A model generated the notes under the pieces. It was not told where the DNA came from and did no database searches. It saw only the letters and a program-made list of their open reading frames with translations. Positions 52,478-61,112 of a DNA stretch of 64,000 bases are shown here, one piece after another (position 1 is the stretch's first letter; the number at the start of each line of letters is the position of its first letter). The position numbers were made by a program, and so were the translations under genes. Source of the DNA: Streptococcus sp. NPS 308 (lineage in GTDB: Bacteria; Bacillota; Bacilli; Lactobacillales; Streptococcaceae); the NCBI RefSeq assembly GCF_002355895.1, contig NZ_AP017652.1:1860729-1924728 (forward strand), read 5' to 3'.

Positions 52478-55030
52478 ATGAAATCATTTTTAAAAACATA
52501 TCGAACCTATTTTATTTCTTTCATCATTCCTGTAGTGATTATGTCTGGAGTATATCTATCTCAAGGGATTTACTGGAATAGCAATACATCCCCACTATTA
52601 GGAGATGGTTTCCACCAATACGTTATTTTTGATGTGGCTTTACGGAATATTCTACATGGAAATGGTAGTTTGTTTTACACCTTTACAAGTGGCCTCGGAC
52701 TGAATTTCTATGCTCTATCTAGTTATTACTTGGGTAGTTTTCTCTCACCTCTGGTTTACTTTTTTAATCTGTCGAATATGCCAGATGCTGTTTATCTAAC
52801 AACTCTATTAAAATTTGGATTGATTGGACTGTCAACCTTCTTTAGTCTAAATAGATTATTTAAAGATATTCCGAAATATTTAAAACTGTCCTTATCTACT
52901 TCCTATGCTCTAATGAGCTTTACAGTCAGTCAGTTAGAGATAAAAACCTGGCTAGATGTTTTTTTCTTGATTCCTTTAATTATAACTGGCTTACACCTAC
53001 TTATAACACAAAAGAAGCGTCTACTATACTTTACAAGTCTGTCAATCTTGTTTATTCAAAACTATTATTTTGGATATATGACAGCATTGTTTCTTATTTT
53101 CTGGTATCTCTGCCAAATTTCATGGGATTTTAAAAATAGAAAATCATCTTTTCTTGATTTTGTTGTTGCCTCATTTTTAGCAGGAATGGCTAGTTTGATT
53201 ATGACTCTTCCTACATTGTTTGATTTACAAACTCATGGGGAGAAGTTAACTGCCATTACAAAATTAAAGACAGATAGTAGTTGGTATTTGGATATTTTTG
53301 CAAAACAATTCATTGGATCTTTTGATACAACTAAGTATGGATCTATACCAATGATTTTTGTTGGATTGCTTCCTTTTATTTTAACCATTCTATTTTTCAC
53401 AATAAAATCCATCAAGTTTCACGTGAAACTTACTTATGCAATTTTCTTTATTTTTTTAATAACAAGCTTTTACATAGAGGCACTTGATTTATTTTGGCAG
53501 GGGATGCATACTCCAAATATGTTTTTGCATCGCTATGCTTGGATTTTTTCCACTCTGTTAATTTATACTGCAGCAGAAGTCTTAAATCGTCTGAAAAAAC
53601 TGAAGCTCTGGAATCTATTTATCTCACTTTTTCTTGTACTAACAGGATTTTTGGCTACTGTCTATTTTAAATCACACTATTCTTTTTTAACAGATCTGAA
53701 TATCCTACTCACCCTTGAATTTCTCCTAGTTTATGCTCTTTTACTCCTTGCAGTCATCAGAAAATTTATCTCTGTAAAACTATTTGCAATTCTTTTACCT
53801 TTATTTATAACAGTTGAGATAAGCCTAAATGCTTCAGCTCAAATGGAAGGAATAGCTAAAGAATGGGCCTTTGCTTCTCGTAGCGCCTATAATAGAGATA
53901 TAACCGCTATGGAATCCGTTCTAAACCAAATTGACAATCCATTTACACGTACTGAGAAACTGCAAATTCAAACAGGAAATGACAGTATGAAATTTAACTA
54001 CAATGGAATCTCTCAATTTTCATCTGTACGAAATCGTTCAGCTAGCACTAGTTTGGATAAACTTGGATTCAAATCCTCTGGAACCAACCTCAATCTTCGT
54101 TATGCAAATAATAGTATTTTAGCAGACAGTTTATTTGGAATCCAGTACAATATTTCTGAAACCTCACTTGATAAGTATGGCTTTCAAGAGATTTATCAAA
54201 AGGATCATTTAACCTTATATAAAAATCAACTTTCCCTCCCCATTGCTTTTGCTACTCAATCTATTTACACAGATGTAAACTTTAATAATCATACTCTGGA
54301 TAATCAGGCTTTATTTATAAACCAGCTTGCTAATCTCAACTTAGATTACTTCTATCTAATAGCATATGATAAAACAGATAATTCTGATGGTTTAACAAGT
54401 ATCACGAGTTCTACGAATGAGGATGCAAGGATTGATTATCAAATTGAGGTTCCTCAAAATAGTCAAGTCTATCTCTCTTTTTCAAACCTTCATTTTACTA
54501 ATGATAAACAAAAGAAGGTTGACATACTTGTCAATGGAGAAAAGAAGACTTTTACAACTGACAATGCATTTAATTTCTTTAATTTGGGTTATACTGAGGA
54601 ACAAAAAACTTTCAATATCAGTGTTAGTTTCCCTGAAAATTCTCAGGTGTCATTTGAATCTCCAACCTTCTATCGTTTAGATACTCAGGCTTTTACTGAA
54701 GCAATCCAAAAAATTAAAGAACAACCTGTAGAAGTATCCACCTCTAAAAATAAAGTCTTTGCTACATATGAAGTAAAACAAGATACCTCTATTTTCTTCA
54801 CCATTCCTTATGACAAAGGTTGGTCTGCATACCAAGATGGGAAAAAACTTGAAATCAAGCAGGCTCAAACTGGTTTTATGAAAGTTGATGTTCCAAAGGG
54901 AAAAGGAACCATTACACTTTCCTTTATTCCCAATGGTTTTGTTATTGGAGCAGTCTGCTCAGTAACTGCCCTTCTTCTTTTTGGAATCTATAATTACAGA
55001 CAAAATTTATCTAATACAGAAAAAGATTGA
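52478..55030 (+). CDS. YfhO-family multipass membrane protein, probable glycosyltransferase of wall/lipoteichoic acid
   Basis: An 850-residue membrane protein of the YfhO (DUF2142/GT-C-like) family. About 12-14 hydrophobic segments occupy residues 8-450, with LGDGFHQYVIFD and TFTSGLGLNFYALSSYYLG near the start as in the family. An extracellular domain (about 470-810) and a last transmembrane helix follow. Bacillus and Listeria members (YfhO, GtcA-linked) glycosylate lipoteichoic or wall teichoic acid; that role here is inferred. Ribosome site GAGG precedes ATG 52478. The coding region contains a parS-like palindrome at 53416. The stop codon sits inside the terminator stem. Confidence 0.85.
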   Translation: MKSFLKTYRTYFISFIIPVVIMSGVYLSQGIYWNSNTSPLLGDGFHQYVIFDVALRNILHGNGSLFYTFTSGLGLNFYALSSYYLGSFLSPLVYFFNLSNMPDAVYLTTLLKFGLIGLSTFFSLNRLFKDIPKYLKLSLSTSYALMSFTVSQLEIKTWLDVFFLIPLIITGLHLLITQKKRLLYFTSLSILFIQNYYFGYMTALFLIFWYLCQISWDFKNRKSSFLDFVVASFLAGMASLIMTLPTLFDLQTHGEKLTAITKLKTDSSWYLDIFAKQFIGSFDTTKYGSIPMIFVGLLPFILTILFFTIKSIKFHVKLTYAIFFIFLITSFYIEALDLFWQGMHTPNMFLHRYAWIFSTLLIYTAAEVLNRLKKLKLWNLFISLFLVLTGFLATVYFKSHYSFLTDLNILLTLEFLLVYALLLLAVIRKFISVKLFAILLPLFITVEISLNASAQMEGIAKEWAFASRSAYNRDITAMESVLNQIDNPFTRTEKLQIQTGNDSMKFNYNGISQFSSVRNRSASTSLDKLGFKSSGTNLNLRYANNSILADSLFGIQYNISETSLDKYGFQEIYQKDHLTLYKNQLSLPIAFATQSIYTDVNFNNHTLDNQALFINQLANLNLDYFYLIAYDKTDNSDGLTSITSSTNEDARIDYQIEVPQNSQVYLSFSNLHFTNDKQKKVDILVNGEKKTFTTDNAFNFFNLGYTEEQKTFNISVSFPENSQVSFESPTFYRLDTQAFTEAIQKIKEQPVEVSTSKNKVFATYEVKQDTSIFFTIPYDKGWSAYQDGKKLEIKQAQTGFMKVDVPKGKGTITLSFIPNGFVIGAVCSVTALLLFGIYNYRQNLSNTEKD
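53416..53429. other. parS-like ParB-binding palindrome inside the YfhO-family gene
   Basis: GTTTCACGTGAAAC, a perfect 14-bp core of parS, extended symmetrically to AGTTTCACGTGAAACT. It is 10 kb from parB and about 10.5 kb from the DnaA-box region. Confidence 0.92.
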
Positions 55031-55052
55031 CCAAGGAATTGGTCAATCTTTT
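55021..55052. terminator. Bidirectional terminator between the YfhO-family and YhgE-family genes
   Basis: Stem AAAAGATTGACCAA / TTGGTCAATCTTTT with a 4-nt loop, followed by T on both strands. The YfhO-family TGA stop lies within the stem. Confidence 0.88.
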
Positions 55053-57706
55053 TAATCTTCCTCCATTTTCTTAGGTTGATAAGCTAGCATACCTAAAGCA
55101 GTAAAGAAAGCTAGTGTTATAATAAGGAAAATCACTTGGTGATGAATATTTCCTGTCATAGAGATTGTTTGTCGTAAGCCTGATACAGAGTAACTCATTG
55201 GTAACCATGGATTGATACCTTTAAAGAAATCATTTGTCAAAGCAAGGGGATAAGTCCCTGCACTTGATGCTAACTGTAATAATAGTAAAATAAGAGAGAA
55301 GAATGCTCCTAAACGGCTATTCCAAGTGGTTAAAGCTGTCACCATAGACATAAAAGCTAAACTTATGATTATAATTAAAATTAAGGTTCTCATCTCATGG
55401 TTAGCAGTTAAACCAATCAAATGGACACCGCCATAAACTAAAACACCTGCTAAGACAGCTATAATGCCATTTATTTCAGATCGAGACTTCAACCAAGCCC
55501 AACGACTCTCTGGATGACGTACAGAAGGCAACTTGGCAAAAATCATATTGGTAGATATAGCAGCAACAAAAAGAGCAACTGATATCATATAAGGAGCCAT
55601 AGCAATCCCATTTACAGGAACATGGTCGTTATCTGTTTTTGAAAGAACTAGAGGTTCAGATAATGTTTCTGCATTTTCAGATTCTGTTGATGCTGATTTG
55701 AGCTGATTATTAGCATTTCCTAATCCTTGTCCTAATGAACCAACTCCTGTCTGTAAATCTTCAAGACCAGAGGTTAAGCTTGTTCCACCTTCTGCTAGTT
55801 TTCCAGTACCATCTGAAATCTTCATAGCACCACTTCCTAGTTGAGATACTGCAGAAAGTAACTGTGTTGATTTATCTGTTAATTGACCAGAGCCAAATTG
55901 TAATTTAGCAAGACCTGCTATTAGCTCTGGACTCTTATTATTTAATTGAGTAGAACCAGATGACAAACTTTCTATACCTGATACTAATTCTGGAGCTTTT
56001 CCAGCTAACGCATCTACTCCAGCTGTCAAGGTTGATGTATTTTCTGTCAACTTACTTGATCCAGAAACTAATTGATCTAGACTAGTTGTTAAGTTTGCAT
56101 TCTTTTCACTTAGTTTATTGGCACCTATAGAAATTGTGTCCAGCCCCTTAGTATAGTTTACAACTCCTTTTTCAATTGACTGACTTCCTGGAACCAACTG
56201 ATTATCTACAGCAGTTTGCAATTTTGTAAATCCATTTGACAAGGTTGTCAAGGAGCTAGATGCTGCAGGTAAGAGTTGATTTGCTTTTGTCTGCACATCA
56301 GATAGATTAGATACTTGTTGTTCTGAATTCTTTATACTTTCTTTCAATCCCCCTACTGTAGTTAAAATTGTTTTTGCTGACTCAATAGTAGAATTAGAAT
56401 TTTTAGAAATAGCTTCTGTCAGTTCTTTCTTTTGTTCCTCTGTAAGAGATTGATAAGTAGCTGTTGATTGAAGGTTTGTAAGAGTTTTCTCTTGTTCTGT
56501 CTGACTTTTGGTCACAATATCCTGAGCAAGAGTTGTTAGATTTGGCAAAACTTCTGACAATGTACTTTTCAGTTGAGTATTATCTGATATTGTAAGAGCT
56601 TGTAATGTTTTATTCAGTTCTCCTAAGCTAGTTTCCAATTGAGCTATTTCTTCATTTTGTTGAGATGAGGATTCCAATTGGCTTGAAATTTCTTTAATAC
56701 CAGTATTTAATTGCTCCATTCCATCTCTTAGGGCAGCTGATTGATTGGATAATTGACTTGTTCCATTAGAAAGTTCTTTCACACTACTTGTATAAGCATT
56801 TACACCAACTGAAAATTGATTGAGGCCTGTATCCAGTTGTGAAACGCCACCTGTGTAGGACTTTATACCTGTATTTAGTTGATTTACACCTGTCACCAAC
56901 TCGGGAGTTTTTGACGCTAATTGACCCAGTCCAGTGTCAACCTGTGAGACAGCATTTGTATAACTTTGTAAACCACTATCAAAAGTCCCTAAACCAATAT
57001 GTAATTGCTCTATAGCAGATACATAGCTAGATAAACCTTTTGTAAATTGATCTACACCATTTGAAAAAGTTACACTTGAGTTAGCTAGAGTATTAAGATT
57101 TGTCGTCAATGTTTGACTTCCCGTCACCAACTGATTTGCTCCATTAGCCAATTGTTCACTTCCATCAGCTGCCTTGTTTATCCCAGACTTCAAATCATTC
57201 ATTTTTTTAAATAAAGCCTTGGTATACGTTTCAGTAACATGAGTAGAGACGGTTTGTTTTAATTGTGTCATAGCAGAATCACTCATCTTACTTGCAATAA
57301 AGCTATGCCCACTTGAAGTCTGATAATCAATCTGCATCTGTTCAGGATGATTTGTTAGGATAGAAGTAGCTTTTTCAGATAAGTCACTTGGTAAAGTCAC
57401 TACCATATAGTAGTCACCATCTTCTAGCCCTTTTTCCCCTTCCTCTTCATTAACAAAGTGAAAATCTAAAGCCTTATTTTCTTTTAAATTAGACACCATG
57501 TCTTCACCAATTGTCATTGTCTGTCCATTATAAGAAGCTTCCTTATCTTTATTGACAACTGCCACAGGTAACTCCGATACTTGACCATATGGATCCCACA
57601 TGGAAGATAAAAATATAATGTTGTATAAAGCTGGAATGAGAGAAATCCCTATCATTACAATGATAAAGGTCGGTTTTTTAAATATTGCTTTCCATTCTTT
57701 AAACAT
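55052..57706 (-). CDS. YhgE/Pip-family membrane protein
   Basis: An 884-residue membrane protein. One N-terminal transmembrane helix (about 14-35) is followed by a large extracellular domain (about 40-700). That domain contains many short repeats of the form L-xG-xxQL-xG, such as GSEQLANGANQLVTGS and GVNQLNTGIKSYTGGVSQLD, which should form long helical bundles. About five C-terminal transmembrane segments (about 705-880) resemble ABC-2 permeases. Lactococcal Pip is a phage-receptor protein, hence 'phage infection protein'; other relatives carry ESX-type or lipid-export functions, so the role here is unresolved. Start ATG 57706 with AAAGGAGG; ATG 57727 overlaps that site. Divergent from a TetR-family regulator across 128 bp with two operator-like dyads. 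Confidence 0.86.
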   Translation of the reverse strand: MFKEWKAIFKKPTFIIVMIGISLIPALYNIIFLSSMWDPYGQVSELPVAVVNKDKEASYNGQTMTIGEDMVSNLKENKALDFHFVNEEEGEKGLEDGDYYMVVTLPSDLSEKATSILTNHPEQMQIDYQTSSGHSFIASKMSDSAMTQLKQTVSTHVTETYTKALFKKMNDLKSGINKAADGSEQLANGANQLVTGSQTLTTNLNTLANSSVTFSNGVDQFTKGLSSYVSAIEQLHIGLGTFDSGLQSYTNAVSQVDTGLGQLASKTPELVTGVNQLNTGIKSYTGGVSQLDTGLNQFSVGVNAYTSSVKELSNGTSQLSNQSAALRDGMEQLNTGIKEISSQLESSSQQNEEIAQLETSLGELNKTLQALTISDNTQLKSTLSEVLPNLTTLAQDIVTKSQTEQEKTLTNLQSTATYQSLTEEQKKELTEAISKNSNSTIESAKTILTTVGGLKESIKNSEQQVSNLSDVQTKANQLLPAASSSLTTLSNGFTKLQTAVDNQLVPGSQSIEKGVVNYTKGLDTISIGANKLSEKNANLTTSLDQLVSGSSKLTENTSTLTAGVDALAGKAPELVSGIESLSSGSTQLNNKSPELIAGLAKLQFGSGQLTDKSTQLLSAVSQLGSGAMKISDGTGKLAEGGTSLTSGLEDLQTGVGSLGQGLGNANNQLKSASTESENAETLSEPLVLSKTDNDHVPVNGIAMAPYMISVALFVAAISTNMIFAKLPSVRHPESRWAWLKSRSEINGIIAVLAGVLVYGGVHLIGLTANHEMRTLILIIIISLAFMSMVTALTTWNSRLGAFFSLILLLLQLASSAGTYPLALTNDFFKGINPWLPMSYSVSGLRQTISMTGNIHHQVIFLIITLAFFTALGMLAYQPKKMEED

Positions 57707-57720
57707 ATTTCCTCCTTTTT

Positions 57721-57735
57721 TAAACATATTGTCTA
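57721..57735. promoter_or_regulatory. Operator-like dyad, proximal to the YhgE-family gene
   Basis: TAAACATATTGTCTA, a near-palindrome matching the other 15-bp site at 57798 in 13 of 15 positions. It lies 14 bp before the YhgE-family start. Probably bound by the divergent TetR regulator. Confidence 0.6.
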
Positions 57736-57797
57736 AAATTTTGATATAATAGATTATACATAAAAAAATCCAAATTACAAGGTAAAAAATATTTTTT

Positions 57798-57812
57798 TAG
57801 ACATATAGTCTA
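57798..57812. promoter_or_regulatory. Operator-like dyad, proximal to the TetR gene
   Basis: TAGACATATAGTCTA, a perfect inverted repeat except its centre, 22 bp before the TetR start codon. It is shared with the site at 57721. Confidence 0.65.
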
Positions 57813-57834
57813 TTTTTGTGTAAAAGGAGAAATT

Positions 57835-58377
57835 ATGAAAGAAAGTAACAAACGCTTAAAAACAAAACGTATTATCGAAAATGCCATGGTTCAATTATTG
57901 ACGGACTACCCCTTTGATCAAATTTCTACTGTCAAGTTAGCAGAAAAAGCCGGAATTAGTCGTTCCAGCTTTTACACTCACTACAAGGATAAGTATGATA
58001 TGATTGAGCACTACCAAAGTAAACTCTTTCATACCTTTGAATATATTTTTCAAAAACATGTTCATCATAAAAGAGATGCTATTTTAGAAGTATTTGAATA
58101 TCTAGAATCAGAACCACTTCTGGCTGCTCTTCTTTCTGAAAATGGAACCAAAGAAATTCAAAATTTCTTGAGAAATAAACTGCATATTATGCTTAGTACT
58201 GATCTTCAGAAACGTTTTATGCAACTACAACTCAATCCAATTGAACTAGAATACAGTAGCATTTATCTAACAAATGCCCTATTCGGAGTTTGCCAGACGT
58301 GGATTGCACACGGAAAAAAAGAAAGCCCGCAAGAAATGACAGACTTCCTTATGAAAATGTTAGGTGATACAAACTAA
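57835..58377 (+). CDS. TetR/AcrR-family transcriptional regulator
   Basis: A 180-residue regulator. The N-terminal helix-turn-helix (about 8-55; STVKLAEKAGISRSSFYTHYKDK with the core ISRSSFYTHY) is followed by an all-helical ligand domain. It is divergent from the YhgE-family gene with two matching dyads in the gap, so autoregulation and repression of that membrane gene are likely. The inducer is unknown; the C-terminal domain resembles the TetR_C_7/DhaS-like subgroup. Confidence 0.87.
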   Translation: MKESNKRLKTKRIIENAMVQLLTDYPFDQISTVKLAEKAGISRSSFYTHYKDKYDMIEHYQSKLFHTFEYIFQKHVHHKRDAILEVFEYLESEPLLAALLSENGTKEIQNFLRNKLHIMLSTDLQKRFMQLQLNPIELEYSSIYLTNALFGVCQTWIAHGKKESPQEMTDFLMKMLGDTN

Positions 58378-58381
58378 GAAT

Positions 58382-58409
58382 AAAAAGAACACCACCTGGT
58401 GTTCTTTTT
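58382..58409. terminator. Bidirectional terminator between the TetR gene and tRNA-Asn
   Basis: Stem AAAAAGAACACCA / TGGTGTTCTTTTT with a 2-nt centre, T-run on both strands. It ends the TetR transcript on the plus strand and the comCDE-tRNA run on the minus strand. Confidence 0.88.
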
Positions 58410-58415
58410 ATCTGA

Positions 58416-58489
58416 CTCCGCCAGTAGGACTCGAACCTACGACATCATGATTAACAGTCATGCGCTACTACCAACTGAGCTATGGCGGA
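58416..58489 (-). tRNA. tRNA-Asn (anticodon GTT)
   Basis: A 74-nt cloverleaf on the minus strand: acceptor TCCGCCA / TGGCGGA with discriminator G, D-stem region AGCTCAGTTGGTAG, anticodon loop CTGTTAA, and T-loop GGTTCGAGTCC. No CCA encoded. Confidence 0.97.
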
Positions 58490-58494
58490 TAAAA

Positions 58495-58566
58495 TAGTCC
58501 GTACGGGATTCGAACCCGTGTTACCGCCGTGAAAAGGCGGTGTCTTAACCCCTTGACCAACGGACC
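58495..58566 (-). tRNA. tRNA-Glu (anticodon TTC)
   Basis: A 72-nt cloverleaf on the minus strand: acceptor GGTCCGT / ACGGACT with a terminal G-U pair and discriminator A, anticodon loop TTTTCAC, and T-loop GGTTCGAATCC. It is 51 bp downstream of comE and 5 bp before tRNA-Asn. Confidence 0.97.
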
Positions 58567-58617
58567 ATCTATCTGTAGCAGATATAACCATTATATCAAT
58601 TTCTTACTAATTGTCAA

Positions 58618-59370
58618 TCACTTTTTAGATTTTTTCTCTAGAATATCTTTTAGTTTGCGAATTTTCAAACGAGTGATGGGACAGCGATGATCTTCATAAA
58701 AGACAACTTCTAAATTCTTTCGATCAATTTCTCTCACATTTCCCACATTGACAAGGAAAGATTTATGGGAGCAATAAAATCGCTGGGTATGTTTATCCTT
58801 TTCCTGAATATCTGTCATAGTTCCATAGAATTCTTTTGCAAAATTCTTACCAATAATCCGAAGTTTATGAGAAACTCCTGTGGTTTCGATATACAAAATG
58901 TCATGGTAAGGAATTTTCAAATCATTTCCTTTATAGTTGTAATCAAAATAGTCTACAACATCTTCGTTTTCAAGCAGCATGCTCTTAGTGTAAAAAATAC
59001 TCTGCTCAATGCGTTTTTTGAATAATTCATCATTGATATCTTTATCAACAAAATCTAGGGCTGATACCTGGTATTTGTACGTTAAGGTAGCAAATTCAGA
59101 TCGACTGGTAATAAAGACAATAATAGCATAAGGATTGTGATGACGGATAAATTGAGCCACTTCAAAGCCTTTTTTCTCGATTCCATGAATATCAATATCT
59201 AGGAAATAAAGCTGGTTTACTTCATCATTTTCGATATATTCCTTAAACTCACGAACTTTTCCTGTTGTCTTGTACGAAATAGGAATATTTGATTCCTCAG
59301 AGATTTCATTCAATATTCTCTCAAGTCTCACTTGATGTTCAATAACATCTTCTAAAATTAGTACTTTCAT
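58618..59370 (-). CDS. comE: Competence response regulator ComE
   Basis: A 250-residue two-component regulator. The receiver domain (about 1-130) has acidic residues at the N terminus (ILEDV) and the phospho-Asp in LYFLDIDIHG (about residue 58). A LytTR DNA-binding domain (about 150-245; YCSHKSFLVNVGNVREID region) binds direct repeats before comC and early competence genes. Its ATG overlaps the comD stop by 4 bp. No terminator is seen before the tRNA-Glu gene 51 bp away. Confidence 0.96.
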   Translation of the reverse strand: MKVLILEDVIEHQVRLERILNEISEESNIPISYKTTGKVREFKEYIENDEVNQLYFLDIDIHGIEKKGFEVAQFIRHHNPYAIIVFITSRSEFATLTYKYQVSALDFVDKDINDELFKKRIEQSIFYTKSMLLENEDVVDYFDYNYKGNDLKIPYHDILYIETTGVSHKLRIIGKNFAKEFYGTMTDIQEKDKHTQRFYCSHKSFLVNVGNVREIDRKNLEVVFYEDHRCPITRLKIRKLKDILEKKSKK

Positions 59371-60686
59371 TCAAATTCCCTCTTAAATCTAATAATTTGT
59401 CTAAATGTGTTGTCTTCCATCTCTGTTTCTAGAATAATGTTGTCATACTTGTCTAAAATCTCATTGACATTATTAAGTCCTAGACCTCTATTTCTTCCCT
59501 TAGTAGAGAAACCTAAGGCAAATAAGTTTTCTGAAGGCGTCATAGTGATTTTACATGAATTCTGGATGACTATAACTGTTTCAAAATCCATTTTAATAAC
59601 TGCAACTTCCATTTGTTTCAAGTAACTATCCGCAGCACCTTCAACAGCATTATTTAAGAGAATGCTCATGATGCGAACAAGATCAAGTAAATCTATTGAC
59701 AATCTAGTAATAACATCCTTTACTTCCAATGTAAACTCTACATCATTATTTCGTGCATAGACAATGGATTGAGCAATCAAACTACGTAAAGCTGAATCTT
59801 CTATATTATTCAAATCAAAGTAAGTATATTTCTCTGAACGCAGTTTTTGATTCGCTTTTACTAATACTTCATTGTAAACCCTGTTAATTTCTTGTAAATC
59901 TTCACTGTCAATTGCCATTTGCATGCTGACAAGCATACCTGCATAATCATGACGAAAACCTCGAATTTCATTATACAAACCTACAATTTCATCTGTATAA
60001 GTCTGTAAATACTTTTGTTCAAATTTCTTTTGTTTTAGAGCAATCTCTTTTTCAACTTGAACCTTATAAGAGTTCATTGCGAAGAAGCACAGTAATAAAC
60101 ATATAAAAATGATGGCTGCTAAAATACTTCCGAAGCTATTTAAATGATGAGTTGTACTTACTATATCTGAAATAAACAATAAGATATGCAAACCAAAGAA
60201 AGCAACTATTACTTTTTTTAAAAAAGGGTACAGATAATCTTTATCAAAATATTTAATTTCCAGATGAAAATAACGAATTATTACTAGAATAGAAAAATAA
60301 GTCATCAACAATACTACTAAAAGGAATGTACTCTTATAGTGTAATACTACTTCATCTCCTGTTATAGAAGATAAAGTTACGGATATAAAAGTATGAGTAC
60401 TGTGATATAATAAAGACAATAGTAAACTGATAAAAATTCCTTTGTATTTTTCAGACTTCTTTAACTTTCTTAAATAAAGGTACACAACCAAAGGAAATAA
60501 AAATTTAGACAAAGCAAAACTATTAGAAAATACTAGTGTAATAATTTCTTCAAGTATAAAAACTGAGATACATGTGTAACAGAAAAAAACAATTTGTTCT
60601 TTTCTATTTATTTTACAAATCCATTCATAACTTTTGCTAATGATGAGAAAATAAAAAATAGCTATCCCTAATCCAAATAAATCCAT
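59367..60686 (-). CDS. comD: Competence-peptide histidine kinase ComD
   Basis: A 439-residue HPK10-type membrane sensor kinase. About six to seven transmembrane segments occupy residues 1-215 and form the peptide-recognition part. The cytoplasmic kinase has the phospho-acceptor His in IRGFRHDYAGMLVS (about residue 248), N-box ILLNNAVEGAADSY and the glycine box RGLGLNNV. Specificity should match the CSP encoded 20 bp upstream. Overlaps comE by 4 bp. Confidence 0.95.
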   Translation of the reverse strand: MDLFGLGIAIFYFLIISKSYEWICKINRKEQIVFFCYTCISVFILEEIITLVFSNSFALSKFLFPLVVYLYLRKLKKSEKYKGIFISLLLSLLYHSTHTFISVTLSSITGDEVVLHYKSTFLLVVLLMTYFSILVIIRYFHLEIKYFDKDYLYPFLKKVIVAFFGLHILLFISDIVSTTHHLNSFGSILAAIIFICLLLCFFAMNSYKVQVEKEIALKQKKFEQKYLQTYTDEIVGLYNEIRGFRHDYAGMLVSMQMAIDSEDLQEINRVYNEVLVKANQKLRSEKYTYFDLNNIEDSALRSLIAQSIVYARNNDVEFTLEVKDVITRLSIDLLDLVRIMSILLNNAVEGAADSYLKQMEVAVIKMDFETVIVIQNSCKITMTPSENLFALGFSTKGRNRGLGLNNVNEILDKYDNIILETEMEDNTFRQIIRFKREFE

Positions 60687-60706
60687 TACTCTCTACCTTT
60701 ATTTCA

Positions 60707-60832
60707 TTACTTTCTTCTTGGAAAAATAAGATTACGAATTGTTTCTGAAATTCTCCAATCCCCACCTCGAATCTCCTGCAATTCTGTTTCTGTTACCTCT
60801 TTAAATTGTTCCAATTTAACTGTGTTTTTCAT
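60707..60832 (-). CDS. comC: Competence-stimulating peptide precursor ComC
   Basis: A 41-residue precursor. The double-glycine leader is 24 residues (MKNTVKLEQFKEVTETELQE then IRGG). The mature peptide is 17 residues, DWRISETIRNLIFPRRK, exported and cleaved by ComAB encoded elsewhere. An acidic first residue and a basic C-terminal end are typical of CSPs. I recall this peptide from S. oralis strains. ATG 60832 has AGGAG upstream; comD follows after 20 bp. Too short for usual open-reading-frame cut-offs. Confidence 0.96.
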   Translation of the reverse strand: MKNTVKLEQFKEVTETELQEIRGGDWRISETIRNLIFPRRK

Positions 60833-60879
60833 AATAAAGTCTCCTGTATTGTTTTTCTTGTAAATTAACTTACAACCCT

Positions 60880-60946
60880 ATTATACAAAATGAAGACCAT
60901 GTAAGAAAAATTTCTTCCCAACTGTACATTTTTGCACCTGAAACGC
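60880..60946 (-). promoter_or_regulatory. comCDE promoter with ComE direct repeat
   Basis: On the minus strand GCGTTTCAG-N12-ACAGTTGGG (60917-60946) matches the ComE binding repeat (ACANTTCAG-N12-ACAGTTGAG) with two changes. A perfect -10 TATAAT follows at 60880-60885 without a good -35, as expected for a ComE-activated promoter. Confidence 0.88.
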
Positions 60947-60953
60947 ACTTTTT

Positions 60954-60984
60954 TAAGAAAAAAGCTGGGAAAACTCCCAGCTTT
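60954..60984 (-). terminator. Terminator of tRNA-Arg
   Basis: The minus-strand stem AAAGCTGGGA / TCCCAGCTTT with a 4-nt loop is followed by TTTCTT. It separates tRNA-Arg from the comCDE promoter. Confidence 0.88.
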
Positions 60985-60995
60985 ACATCTAAAAT

Positions 60996-61069
60996 TGATC
61001 CCAGCAGGATTCGAACCTGCGACCGTTCGCTTAGAAGGCGAATGCTCTATCCAGCTGAGCTATGAGACC
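60996..61069 (-). tRNA. tRNA-Arg (anticodon TCT)
   Basis: A 74-nt cloverleaf on the minus strand: acceptor GGTCTCA / TGGGATC with two G-U pairs and discriminator A, anticodon loop CTTCTAA, and T-loop GGTTCGAATCC. It lies between rlmH and comC. Confidence 0.96.
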
Positions 61070-61112
61070 TAACATGAACATTCTATCAAAAAACAAGAGC
61101 TAAGTCAATCTT

